The notes beneath the pieces are model-generated. The model had not been told where the DNA came from and did no database searches. It was given only the letters and a program-made list of their open reading frames with translations. The position numbers and the translations under genes are program-made. This document shows, piece after piece, positions 1 through 12,684 of a DNA stretch of 64,000 bases. The stretch is from contig QAOA01004577.1 in assembly GCA_003255065.1 (NCBI GenBank), positions 1 through 64,000 of the forward strand, given 5' to 3'. Each line of letters begins with the position of its first letter. Position 1 is the first letter of the stretch. Origin of the DNA: Cercis canadensis. Taxonomy: Eukaryota; Streptophyta; Magnoliopsida; Fabales; Fabaceae.

Positions 1-3000
1 GGCTTAGCCACATTAGTGAGAAGGGACTTAATTGTTTAGCTAAGAAAAATTTCCTTTTAGGTTTAAAAGATGCAAGATTAGGAAAAATGTGTTCACTGCT
101 TGGCTGGGAAACAAAACAGAGTCTCTTTCAAAAACCATCCACCTTCAAGAAAATCAGAGTTGCTTGAGTTGGTGCATTCAGATCTTTGTGGTCCTATGAA
201 GGTAAAGACTTTTGATGGGTCACTTTATTTTGTGACTTTTATTGATGATTGTTCAAGGAAACTTTGGGCTTATGCCTTGAAGTCAAAGGATCAAGTATTT
301 GGTGTCTTCAAACAATTTCAGGCTTCTGTTGAGAGAGAAACAGAAAAAAAAATTGAAATGCATTTGCACTGACAATGGTGGTGAATATTGTGGATCATTT
401 GATGAGTATTGTAGACATCAAGGCATTAGACACCAAAAGACACCTCCCAAGACTCCTCAGTTGAATGGCCTGGCAAAGAGGATGAACAGGACATTAGTGG
501 AGAGAATCAGACGTTTGCTTTCAGAAGCAAAGTTGCCTAGTTCTTTTTGGGGTGAGGCATTATACACTGCTGCACATGTTATTAATTTATCTCTTGTTGT
601 TGCTTTGCAGTCTGATGTTCCTGATCAAGTGTTGTATGGCAAAGATGTTTCTTATAATCACTTGCGTGTGTTTGGCTGTAAAGCATTTGTACATGTACCT
701 AAAGATGATAGGTCCAAGTTAGATGCCAAGACAAGATAGTGTGTTTTCATTGGCTATGGTCATGATGAGTTTGGCCATAGATTTTATGATCCAGTTGAAA
801 AGAAGCTCGTTAGAAGTCGTGATGCTATTTTCATGGAGGATTAGACCATTGAAGATATTGATAAGGCAGAGAAGTTAGAGTCTAAGAGTACTGCTGGTTG
901 ACTTAGAACCAACTCTAACTCCAACTCCAACTTCTGTGACACATACACCTGATGTAGCTGAGTTTGACAATAATGATAGGCAGAATCATGTTCAGGATGA
1001 TTGAGTTGAGAGTGGTGGTGGTGATGATACTGAGATAGATGCTCCTGCTCATAGGGTTGCTGATGAATCTGCAGTTCCACCTAGGAGGTCTACAAGACAT
1101 AAAATTCCTTCTACTCATTTTTCATCAAAAGAATATATACTCCTTACTGATGGGGGAGAACCTGAGTCCTATGAAGAGGCTTTGGAGACTGAGCAGAAGG
1201 ATAAATGGATTGTAGCCATGAAGGATGAGATGAAATCTCTATATGATAATCACACATTTGAGTTGGTCAAATTACCTGAGGGTAAGAAAGCTTTGAAAAA
1301 TCGGTGGACTTATAGGTTGAAGAATGAAGGGGGTGCTTCATCTCCACAATATAAAGTTAGATTGGTTGTCAAAGGCTACGAATAGAAAAATGGTATTGAC
1401 TTTGAGGAAATCTTCTCACCTGTTGTTAAAATGTCTTCTATACGAGTTGTTCTCGGTCTAGCAGCCAGTCTTAATTTAGAGGTTGAACATATGGATGTTA
1501 AAACAGCTTTCCTTCATGGTGATTTGGAGGAGAATATTTACATGAAGCAGCCTGAAGGTTTTGAGGTGAAGGGTAAAGAGAATTATGTTTGCAAGTTGAT
1601 GAAGAGTTTGTATGGGTTAAAACAAGCTCCGAGGCAGTGGTACAAGAAGTTTGAGTCTGTTATGATCCAGCAAGGATACAAAAAGACCACTTCTGATCAT
1701 TGTGTATTCGTGCGAAAATTCTCTAATAATGACTTCATCATTTTAATGCTTTATGTTGATGACATGCTGATTGTTGGTCATAATTCTTCAAGAATTTATT
1801 CGTTGAAAAAAGAGCTTAGTAAGTCTTTTGCAATGAAAGACTTGGGACCGGCAAGACAAATTCTAGGAATGGAGATTATTCGTGATAGAGAAGCCAAGAA
1901 GCTGTGGTTATCTCAGGAGAGGTACATTTAGAAAGTACTTCAGCGGTTCCACATGGATAAAGCTAAAGTGGTAAGCACACCTCTTGCTAATCACTTTAAG
2001 CTTAGCACTAGACATGCTCCTTCTAGTGATAATGAGAAAGAAAGAATGCAACGTACTCCCTACAGATCTGCAGTAGGAAGTTTGATGTATGCAATGGTCT
2101 GCACAAGGCCAAATATAGCTCATGCAGTTGGTGTTGTTAGCCGTTTTCTTTCCAATCCAGGTAGAGAACATTGGAATGTTGTGAAGTGGATTATGAGATA
2201 TCTCCGGGGTACTTCTTGTCTGAAACTTTGTTTTGGAACTGGTGAACCTGTTCTTTATGGCTACACAGATTCAGATTTGGCTGGGGATGTGGATACTAGA
2301 AAGTCTACTTCTGGCTACTTGGTTACCTTTGCAGGGGGAGCTGTAGCATGGCAATCCAGGTTGCAAAAGTGTATTGCATTGTCTACTACAGAGGCTGAGT
2401 TTATTGCTATTACTGAAGCATGCAAAGAGTTGCTCTGGATGAAGAAGTTTATGTGTGAACTCGGATTTACACAGAAGAGTTATATTTTGTATTGTGATAG
2501 TCAGAGTGCTATCTATTTAAGCAAGAATCCTACTTTCCATGGTAGAACTAAGCATATTGATGTGAAGTATCACTGGATACGAGATGTTCTGGACTCTAAG
2601 TCACTTGAGCTTGAGAAGATTCATACAAATGACAATTGTTCAGATATGTTGACAAAGTCTCTACCTAGGGGCAAGTTTGAAGCTTGTTGTGTGGGTGTCA
2701 GTTTGGCACATTCCTCCATTTGAGTCGGAGGGGGAGTTTGTTGTGGGTCCTCCTAAAGTGGCCCACATAACTTAAAATAAAATTAAAAAAAAGGAAAACA
2801 AAAGAAAAGGAAAAAAAGGTTTCCGTGTTATGTTCCTTTTGGGTTTTAGCAAGCCGCCGACCAGTGAAGAAAAAATAGAAGAAAAAGGAAGAGGAGATTT
2901 TTGCTCACCTTGTGCTTTTGATTGGAGGATCATTTGTGCTCCGATTCTCATGAAATTTCAGTATGTTATTCTTGGCACTATGAGTCTTTTATCTGTGTAA

Positions 3001-3370
3001 TCATATTATTTTTTTCTCTTCCCTTTTGGCAAGGTTTCTATACTATTGGCTTGCTTTTGTGCATTGACATTGTAGTGAGTTTTTCACTTTGTTGATAGTG
3101 AGTAGGGGCTGGATTGAGTCATGATAAATTGTTAGAGACTCTTTGCTGTACTCATTGATCAGTTGATAGTGGAATTTTTTTGGACTAGGTCCTGTGGTTT
3201 TTACCTCTCATATTGAGGGAGTTTTCCACGTTAAAAATTGTGTGTTCTTCTGTATTTATTTATTTGTGCAGTTCTATATTATTTTAGCTCCTCAAAGGTT
3301 CTTTCAAGCAAGAAAAAGTTTAGAATTTTTGTCAATTATTATTCCGCTGCGTACATCCTTTCCCAACACA
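1..3370 (+). mobile_element. Ty1/copia LTR retrotransposon fossil, 5' part outside window
   Basis: The translated frames show, in order, the end of a GAG-pre-integrase/zinc-finger segment (about 1-110), an integrase core (about 150-740), a reverse transcriptase (about 1180-1930, with the copia-type YVDDM motif near 1755) and an RNase H (about 2050-2690). Integrase before reverse transcriptase is the Ty1/copia order, and the wording is Tnt1-like. A purine-rich tract (about 2727-2737) precedes the 3' LTR. The upstream LTR and most of gag lie left of the window. The copy is broken, with at least six interruptions, so it is an old inactive copy. Its age cannot be set without the second LTR. Confidence 0.93.
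2739..3370 (+). repeat. 3' LTR of the copia fossil
   Basis: This about 630-bp segment follows the polypurine tract, starts TGTTGTGGG and ends in CCCAACACA, giving the short terminal inverted repeat and TG...CA ends expected of an LTR. The right edge is uncertain by 2 bp (3368 or 3370) because the partner LTR is not in the window. Confidence 0.7.
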
Positions 3371-6016
3371 TGATTCATTGGTATAGGACTAGATTAAATA
3401 AAATCCACCATTTTTCCTTACTTTTGGTCTTTCCCGCTGACTTTGTTTGCCGCAACAACCCAAAGCTCCTACGGGCTCATGTAAGTTTCCGGCAGCTGTT
3501 TCCTTTTCTCTTAGAATAAAAAATGGTGGAAAGTTGTCAAGTCCTTCAATTTGGAGGTTCCAAAACCAAAACCAAAACCAAATTCTATTCTATTAAAAAT
3601 GGAGTAGAATAAGAATTCGAGAAAAGGGATGGGTTATTCTCATTCTGTAATATAAGTAGTTTAAATGAAAGATATGCAACAATTAATTAATAAGGATTTA
3701 TCTATTATTATAGAACAAATTGAGCATGACTTGAATAGGAAAAAAAGAATTGAAAATGACTTTATCTATGAAGGAATAAAATAATGATTTACTCCAAACG
3801 GAAAAAGTTTCATAACGAAGATAAGATAGTTTTTAAAATGAAAGGAAAAAGTAAAAATAGCAATTTGTGAGAAGGATACTAGGTATATATAAATATGCCA
3901 ATTACTTGACTCCAATTGCAAAAATTCCAAGATTTTTGTACCATTAGTTCATTTATTCCAAATAATTAGGAACCTATAGAAGTTGTTGAAGAATATAGGA
4001 ATGTCAGAGCAGAGACCAATCCTGGACATGCTTTAATTTAATCTTCTGGATGGAAGATAAATAAAGGTGATTCAGTTTTTGACTAACTGAGGCATGCATA
4101 TAATTTGCCAATATTTTTTGTCTCTATCTATGCTGCTCCTCATTCGTTGTTCTTATTAATTACCTGGGTTTGTCTATCTTGTCTACAATTTTCCTCTTCA
4201 GTACTAATTTCCACTACTTACTTTTAACGATTCCTTTGTACTTTGTGTGATGCTTTTGGCAACAAACCAGGAATACTAGTAGGAAAATAAAAACCTGGCT
4301 AAAAGGAAGAGAGAAGGGAAAAGCATATTTGGCCAAACAAATTGCCTTTTTACAGATCAGGGTTCCAAGTTTACTTATTTTGTAAGTTATCCTAAATTGT
4401 GAGATTGTTTTAGATGATGGACATACACATCAGTCTCGTAAGTGCTGAGAATTAGTTAGAAAAAGGTGATGCCATTAGCTCAGAGAAAATAGATAAAATA
4501 AAAGAATCCAAGTTTTCTTCTTCAAGTTATCAAACTAAAACTTCCAAAGTATGACCTAATTAAATTAGTGGCAGTCTCTATCTATGCATCCGATCATAGA
4601 TTTCCCATTAACACATTCACTTGTATATTGTTTTGTACTAAAATACTGAGTCAACATTAACTTAGTTTGTCATATAAAGGATCTTTGATTAGTTTAAGAT
4701 AATCACCAAGACATTAAATTAATGCTATTAATTAAAATAATGATTTAATTAGTCTGATCAAACAAGCCAGATCACCTTCTCAGTGGGCTGAATGAAGCAA
4801 AAAAAAAAGGTTTAGCATTGATTAGCAAATGACCAGGTATCATGCAGCACCACCTGGCAATGAAGTTAAACCTTTTACTTTTAACTTTTCTTTATATCTG
4901 TAAAGCAAGTTTGATGTAATCTTTCCTTGAGTCAGCTGGTACTCATCATACAATAATACAATATTTCTATAGGTGCTACTAGGAATTTATATGCACAGGA
5001 TGACTCAAGGATCCCTAAGTATCAATTACTTGTAATTACATTTTTTTGTTTAAAAAATTAAAAATGCACTTATTCAACAAGTTAGAGGAAACGTTTGACC
5101 CAAACAGAAGAAAGAAAAATAGAAAAATTAATATGAACGTTTCACATTCAAATTAATTCCATTAAAATCATGGGGCCGGCCGGTATAATAATGAGGTAAG
5201 AGTTATAATAGAGATTAATTAGAGGATATATGAAGTATTGCCATTGTAATTTTATTGAAATTTCATATATGCATGAGTATCTGCACCAGCAGCTACATAC
5301 AAAGCTCACTATTAATCAACTTTTTGTTTTTTTTGTGGTGATGGTATAGGCATGCAGATGCAGGACTTAGGGGTGGCAAAGTAGATGGGTCTAAATCCAC
5401 AGGAAATGGAGATGAAATAAGAAGTGGATATCACAATGGAAGCAAAGGCAAATTATTGGCTTCAGTTGAACACACTGTAATCACTTTTTTGTGATGAAAA
5501 AGGGAAATTAAAAAGAAATAAAGGAGGAAACCTGTCTACTTTTTGTAATCTTTTATCTTCCTTTATAAAAAGCATGTGAGTGAGGATGTCGTTTACTGAA
5601 GTGCATGCATAGCTTTCTCTACGGGGTGGCAAAGGGCAAATATCAAATATGATTAAAGCTACGCCTCGATCACTTGGCATATATGATGATCAACTAGCCA
5701 ATTTATATTACTTCATCATCAAAGTTGAGGTGCCATCGATCGCTTTAGTTAAACAACTGGGTTAGTTACCTAAAGCGTTTCTTTTCCAAACCAAACAAGA
5801 TAAGGTCATGTTTGTGTTATGGGCTAAAGGATAAAGAAAAAACAATAATATATAATTAATAATAAAATACCTATAATTGACACTAATCATTAATTGATTA
5901 GGTGCTGCACGTATATATGAATAAATCAATTTCTTTCTTTTGTTTATTTTTTAATTTAAACAAAGCAATCATTTCAGAAATTATAAATACGTCACATTTG
6001 TGTATAATAGTGATGA
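3371..6016. other. Intergenic, no gene seen
   Basis: AT-rich sequence with only short chance reading frames. No conserved protein, tRNA or structured repeat was recognised here. Confidence 0.6.
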
Positions 6017-6385
6017 TGGTATACTTTGAAATAATACTACTCCATACAAAATTTGCAGTGTTAATTTTCAAGTGTGGTTGTGTCCGTACACGTACACAGT
6101 GGACAATAGAAAACTAGGAAATTACAAATGTTTCACTTTCACATAGGCTATATGAGTTACCTCTCCATGGTATTGGGAGGAGAGAGATCGGANTGGTATA
6201 CTTTAGCAGATGCATTGTAGGAAATAATACTACTCCATACAAAATTTGCAGTGTTAATTTTCAAGTGTGGTTGTGTCCGTACACGTACACAGTGGACAAT
6301 AGAAAACTAGGAAATTACAAATGTTTCACTTTCACATAGGCTATATGAGTTACCTCTCCATGGTATTGGGAGGAGAGAGATCGGA
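6017..6385. repeat. Tandem duplication around a single N (assembly join)
   Basis: Positions 6017-6192 and 6194-6385 are the same sequence in direct orientation on either side of N6193. They differ mainly by a 16-bp segment present only in the second copy (about 6205-6220). Copy 1 ends and copy 2 begins exactly at the N, the pattern of two overlapping contig ends or alleles that were not merged. Confidence 0.85.
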
Positions 6386-7946
6386 CGCTTGCAGGGCATT
6401 TGCCGGATTCTGGAGTGGACCCATCTGCTTACGTGGACATCATATGATTTCACACATAATTGAATCCAAGTACAAGTGAGGAATCACCACTCGAAATATT
6501 TTTATGTGTAATTTTTAATTGTGTTCCCATGGTCTCTCTCTCTTTATAGTGGTAACGTAACGACGGTAGCTACTAGTTGACGCTTTCAAAAACTGAGAAA
6601 TGAAATGTTTTATTCTATTTAAAAATGGTTAGTTTTCTATCTTTTCAATTTTGCTTGTTTTATTTCATCACTGCGTTGCTTTAGATAGTTGTTTGCATTC
6701 GGGAAAATAATGGTATTAATTCTCACCAACAGAGCTTGCCAGTTGTCATATAGTTTCTGAGCAGTCAATTGACTCTTTCATGGACTAAATTTTGGAGCTT
6801 GCAGGTTCTACCAAGCTAGGTTCGTTTTCTTCACTCTCTACTGGGCTTGCTTCCATTTTTCATTCTCCAACTTAAAACTCATCGTTTTGAGAACAAATCT
6901 TGTACTCAAAGTGGATTATACGACTTGTACTTGCCTGCCCTGAATTATTTCAGAAAAATTTAAACTTATGCAAGAAGTTACTTGATAGTGTGATTTTGAT
7001 TAATTGAAGTTAAACCCTCTGTTTCTTCCTTCTTCTTTATTTTTCCTCTAGCTTGTTTGTGAGGTTGTTGGATTCATACTATTTGCAGAGTTAGGAGACT
7101 GCTGTTGAGATTATCTTTTTTCAGCTTCTGCCCTTCCCTAGTTTTTAAATCAGTTTATAATATCAAAGCTTCTTATTCACATATAACTGGCGTCAAATAT
7201 ATCCCTTATTTCATTTAGAAAATTTTCCTAATCGCTTGTGGACGTTGCAACAGATAATAGACAAGTTAAGGAGGGCAGATAATATGAGGACACAAGGATT
7301 CAAAGAATCAGTTCATCTCTAACTTCTTTAGTATCTTTTAATATGTCTTGGGTTTTGGGCGCCATTTCACCACCAGAGCAAGTTTTCAATGATGTGGAGA
7401 TTAAATTGTCTGTTCCTTTGTGATGGAACTCGCTCACAGCCTTGTGAATAGTTCGTTTTTGCAATAGATTTGGAATCTGATCTTCTTTTCAACAACTATT
7501 GATGATGCTGTTGAGTAATATGTTTCAGCTGTAATTATCATTCAATTTCATAAAATCTTGAAACCAACAAAAAATTGACAACTGTAGCTTTCATTGTATC
7601 ATCGAAATATTTTTCTCTCTAGATGTAGAAAATTTTGATCTTTAACTGATCTTTTTCTCTGTGATTGAGCAATAGCATCTGGTAGTGATGAAATTCATGA
7701 CATAAGTAGGAAGAAGATTGTTTAAGCAGTCACTGATGAAACTAATGATCTCTTTGCATGCACTATGTCCAATCCCAGCGACAATTAATATGGTCAAATT
7801 CTTAATTAGTGCACACTTTTTAATTTGGATGCATCTGATGTAATTCAGCTTTTAGTTTTTTAATCAATTGCTTATTTCATCTCGTTCACGTATTAACTTC
7901 AACTCTGCAATATAGGATATAATTTTTGTTTCTTTCTGATCCATAG
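6386..7946 (+). promoter_or_regulatory. Probable promoter and 5' UTR/intron region of the TGA gene
   Basis: No coding frame is visible. A CT-rich stretch followed by TTTATAG near 6535-6550 could be a core promoter. An acceptor-like CCATAG at 7941-7946, three bases before the start codon, suggests an intron in the 5' UTR. The transcription start is not defined by sequence alone. Confidence 0.35.
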
Positions 7947-7949
7947 CAT

Positions 7950-10900
7950 ATGAGCTCTACATCAACCCAACTTGTCATCTCAAAAAGGATGGGCATATTT
8001 GAGCCATTCCAGCAAGTTAGCATGTGGGGAGACAGTTTTAAAGTTGATGACGGCCTAAATTCAAACGCTTCCCCAATATTACTGGTGAACTCTAGCACGG
8101 AGAGCAAGGTGAGAAAGATGGTTTTTTTTTTTTTTTTTTTTTTTTTGGGGTTAAGGGNTTTTTTCCTTAGGGTATAAGGTTTATTTTATTTCAAAACTAG
8201 GATTATAACAACCTTTTGAATGTGGATTCTCCAGCCTGAATATATTCCTCAAGAATCAAGGGGGCCTTCTGGTGATGATCATCAAGAGACAAATAGAGCT
8301 GTTACTAAGGTGATGAAATGCTATCAGTGTATATACATCTCTTACTATCTTGCGTTATGTGTATCACCATTGATCTGTTTCCTTACTATTTTCCTAAATA
8401 TAATCCATATTTCATTGTACATTATTGCGACTTAGTATTGGAGTCTGAGAGTGTTTGTCCGACCTATTTGAAATATTGACGAGTATATTCCTTTGAAGGC
8501 CTTAGGGTATAGTGGTTTCTCGCATTTTTTATGATATTTGAGAAGAAACCTAGATGCTTGCTGCCAATTATTGCTTTGAAGATCTAAAGTCAAACACGAA
8601 TGCTCTTGAGTTCTGAATCTTCTGACATTATAACTGCTCAATCTTTACGTGCAGGTGCTAAGACGCCTAGCTCAAAATCGTGAGGCTGCTCGGAAAAGTC
8701 GCCTGCGGAAAAAGGTACCAGAAAATGAACTTATATGCAGGTTGCCAGTGTTTCTCATCTAAATTGTAATTTTCTGTTTCATAGGCCTATGTTCAACAAC
8801 TAGAAACAAGCCGTTTGAAGCTCATGCAATTGGAGCTGGAGCTTGAGAACGCCAGAAAGCAGGTGAACCTAAAATTATCATATTTACTTGTGTTTTTCCA
8901 GATCTGGCATGTTAAGCATATACTCAAATGTCTGCTTGCAGGGTATGTATGTAGGTGGTGCATTAGATGCTAGTTATATAGGATCACCTGGAACAATAAA
9001 CCCAGGTTTGTGATTCTGAATTAGTTGTCACTGTTATATCTCAAGCTTTCCTCAAAATGAGCCGTGTTTCTATTAATTGACAGTTATCAGTTTGCTGTGT
9101 TTTTTCACTTGCATTTGCGGAACCTGAGCAATGGATTATATCTGTTTATGTATCTTTATGGGATGTAAATGTCTATCTCTCGTTGTTTCATGCAATGCTC
9201 TGTAGGCATCTGTGATATTATTCCTTTGCAGAAGAGAGGTCTCTAAATTAATAGAAATACATTAGTCAGCCAATGATTAACAAATGTTTCTTGTGCAAGT
9301 CATATTTGCTCAACTAAAATTGTCAACCTCTGGCGGCAGATGTTTCCTGCTGGCAAAATAGATGGAAGAACCCAAAAGATTCTTGTAGAAGAATTTGAGC
9401 TGACCACTCGATCACTGCTTTTGCTCCTTCCTGTTCCTTAAGCATTGGCCTTCCCCCTTAAGGGATTATAGCTTTTATTGAATGTCATGTCTTAGTGCCG
9501 AAAGATATTGTTTATTCTTTTTCTAGATGTTCTTCTATCTGTTGAGTCCATTTTTCCCATCCTCATGTCAGATTAAAGTTGAAGAATAAGAATCCAAATG
9601 CTCCTATCTGGGTGGTGTTTCCTTATTCCCATGGATATTTAACCTTCATTAATTACTTCTGTATTTTTCTATAAAGTCTCAACTATGACCTCCTCCTCCC
9701 AACTTCAAGTTTTATTTTCTCGTAAGTTACAAAATCTGTTTGGATTAGACATGTTCCATTTCTACATGATAGATTGTTTGCAACTGATTTCTTATATTGC
9801 CAAGTAGATACTTGCAGCATCTTATTTTGCAAGTGCTCCAAAGATGAGAAAATTGAGAATACTTTAATGACCACACATGTGTCCTATTCTGTTACTAATT
9901 CTTCATTGCATAATAATCAAATATCTTTATGTATGTTTGTTTATTTGCTATACGGTTAACTGCCGTTTCTTTGAGTATGAAGCATTGTGCTTATGGCATA
10001 TTACATTCTTTAAAGTAGTCCTTCTGTCAAGCAGGGATTGCTGCGTTTGAAATTGAATACGGACACTGGGTTGAAGAGCAACATAGACAGAACACAGAAC
10101 TTAGAAATGCATTGCAAACTCATGTTCCTGATGTACAGCTTGATCTACTTGTTAAGAGTTGCTTGCACCATTACTCGACTCTTTTCAGGATGAAGGCAGA
10201 TGCTGCAAAGGCCGACGTCTTTTATTTGCTCTCTGGTGTGTGGAAAACATCAGTAGAGCGTATTTTTCTTTGGATTGGAGGATCCCGCCCATCAGAGCTT
10301 CTAAACGTACATCCTGTTATCTGTTTATGAGAACTGTTTATGCTTCCTGTTGACTCATCTATATCATGCCTCCTTCTTGAGTTACAATATTTTAATGATG
10401 TTAACTTCTTGGTCTTTAATTCTGATGGCTTTCAACCTTTCATATAGTAGAAAAACTAGTATTAACTCTACTGTTGCAGTATATCTCTACGTGGTGGAAG
10501 ATTGAGAAATGAATTGTAGTCCAAGGTTTGACACATTGAACATGTTACATAGATTTCAGTCATAATAAGGTGATTTGAAAAAAGCATAGGATGTTTGTCT
10601 GTTTGAACTAGAGTCACATTCAAAATGTTCCATGCATAGTTGGAAATGTGAGCTCAAGAGCTTGTTTAACATGAGTTCATTTGCGATAGTTTTAATATGA
10701 TGCAATCTGGGGTTTCTGAGAACAAAATTTCTTATCCATATGATGATGTGGTTCTACAATAAATTCCTTTCCATCTGCATATGTTGCTTGAACTGCTTCC
10801 TGATAAGACTAGTACTGTCATGTCATAATACACTCTGCATGTTGTTAAAAGAATTATACTGTGGAAACCTCAATTATCCAAACTGCTTGACTTACAGATC

Positions 10901-11621
10901 GTGGTGCAACAACTTGATCCTTTGACTGATGGACAAATTCTTAGTGTTAACAACCTCCGCCTATCGTCTCAGCAGGCCGAAGATGCTCTTTCACAAGGGT
11001 TGGATAAACTGCAGCTGAGTCTGGTGTACTACATAGCAGCTGATCCATTGGGTGTGGGAAACTTTGGGTTTCAGATGGCTGCTGCAGTGGAGAAAATTGA
11101 AGCACTAGAAGGTTTCGTAAACCAGGTAAGGTAACATCAGATGGTGCAGCCTGGAATTTGTTCTTAGTCATAATATGAGAAACTTAGAGGACATTCTGTG
11201 CAATATAACTGTTCATCTCTATCTTCTTCTTCTTCTGCCTCTTTTTATTTTGTTGTTTTTGAGTAGCAACATTTAAGAGAGAAACAATTTCAAATGATAA
11301 TGGCCGGGGTATAACTAGATCTTTATTATCTATTAGGATGACAGTGATTATACTAAAACAGGTGATGAACATGCAGTAAATGTAACTATCTATGTGCATC
11401 CATGCAATGCTTGCCCTTTTGTAACAATGTTGAACTCATGAACCTGAATGCATTTCCCATGTTTGCAGGCAGATCACCTTAGGGAACAAACTCTCCAGCA
11501 GATGTCTCGCATCCTGACAACCCACCAAGCTGCACGAGGCTTGGTGGCTTTAGGCGAGTACTTTCACCGTCTCCATGCTCTTAGTTCTCTTTGGGCTGCT
11601 CGTCCTTGTGATCCTTCCTAG
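7950..11621 (+). CDS. TGA7: TGA-type bZIP transcription factor, clade III (TGA3/TGA7-like)
   Basis: Eight coding exons join in frame with GT-AG introns: 7950-8108, 8235-8309, 8655-8714, 8785-8862, 8942-9005, 10035-10306, 10898-11125, 11469-11621, giving 362 residues, the usual TGA length. The basic region is at residues 79-98 (N86-x7-R94), followed by a leucine zipper with L104, L111 and L118, and a C-terminal DOG1 domain from about residue 150 to the end. TGA factors bind TGACG (as-1) elements in the nucleus and work with NPR1-type co-activators in salicylate signalling. The N-terminus, the SSQQAEDAL segment and the ending resemble TGA3/TGA7. Where clade I TGA1/TGA4 have two redox cysteines, this protein has N254 and S260. 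Intron 1 holds a T tract and one N (8158). TGA3 versus TGA7 is not settled by sequence; the adjacent J-domain gene favours TGA7. Confidence 0.93.
8122..8158. other. Poly-T tract and single-N gap in TGA intron 1
   Basis: Twenty-five Ts (8122-8146) lie just inside the donor of intron 1 and are followed by N8158. The coding exons on both sides are intact, so the gap does not affect the protein. Confidence 0.8.
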
Positions 11622-12684
11622 CCTCCCAAACTTAGGTCCCTCAACACTCAACATTGCCCAAAATTGCTCTTTGGAAGACTACTTTCACCATCTCTTGTAG
11701 CTTTACTTGTTTGGACTAAAATTGGATGAATTACCAATTACCATATGGTTTCCTCAACAGTTGCTCAAGTTTTGTTGAATATGTGTATATGTAAAAGTTA
11801 ATCCTATGTACCATGAAGCCAGTTTAAGTACTTTGCTGCTCTTAAGAGCATGCTTGTATATAGACAGTGTAACATTATTGAGATAGGCAAATTTTAAATT
11901 TATGTGCCTTGATCATTTTTGCGTTTATTTTTCTAATGGGAAAAGACTTTTGTAGGCTCTCTCAGGGTGTCTTAGATTCTATACTGCAAAGAATCCTCAG
12001 ACTCATTATAAGAGTTGCTTAAGTTCTTTAAAAGTCTAAATATGAGACTTTAAAAGATAAGACTTGTGTGTGCTCTTTTAAGGCATTTTTATCATAAAGC
12101 GATTTATTGTAGTTTGACTCTGTTTTGTTTTCTCAAATATGATATAACGTTGATTAATCTTAAATCCATTACTTCCTTAATATTTAAGTTCGTCGGAGTA
12201 AAGCCTTTGTCTTTGCTAATTCTATTTGAAAAAAAAAAAAAAAAAAAAGATTCATGTCAAGTTAACTGTCATTACACAGGAAGCCAAACTGTCCACAAAT
12301 TTCCCGGCTTTTCTCAGGAAAACTAACAAAAATTCCCGGCTACAAAAAAAGAACAGAAAAAAAAAAAAAAAAACNAAAAAAAAAAAAAAAAAAAAAAAAA
12401 ACAGATTTTCCTCTTCTGAGAAAAATTGCAGGTTAGGAAATATAGAGAAGTGCAGAAAAAATAAAATTGAAATTTTCTAGATTCCGTCAGATTCTTTGGG
12501 GTTCGTTACCAGAACCTCTTTACTTTCTTCACATCTTCAACGAAATAGATTTAGGTCGAAAGAAAAGAAAAATTGTGAAATAGAAAGAAGAAAAAGGGGA
12601 AACTTTTTTACGGTTTGTTGGTTATTAATTCTTCAGGGTGCGATTCTTTCCATCAGTTTGGCTCAGCTTTCAAATCAGAGAACT
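11622..12684. other. Intergenic between TGA and J-domain genes, with A-rich tracts
   Basis: It holds the TGA 3' UTR (to perhaps 11900), poly-A runs at 12230-12249 and 12357-12402 (the latter containing N12376), and the likely 5' UTR of the next gene. No separate gene is seen. Confidence 0.6.

Noticed and set aside
3238-3519. Plus-strand frame of 93 codons
   Set aside because: It starts inside the copia 3' LTR and runs into the flank; no family match.
8601-8862. Possible missing exon in the TGA gene caused by N8158
   Set aside because: Exon phases join perfectly from 7950 to 11621 and the protein has normal length, so nothing is lost at the gap.
12496-12684. Upstream in-frame ATG extending the J-domain protein by 63 residues
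   Set aside because: The extension is Arg/Lys-rich with no family similarity, while the ATG at 12685 begins a typical transit-like peptide; treated as 5' UTR.
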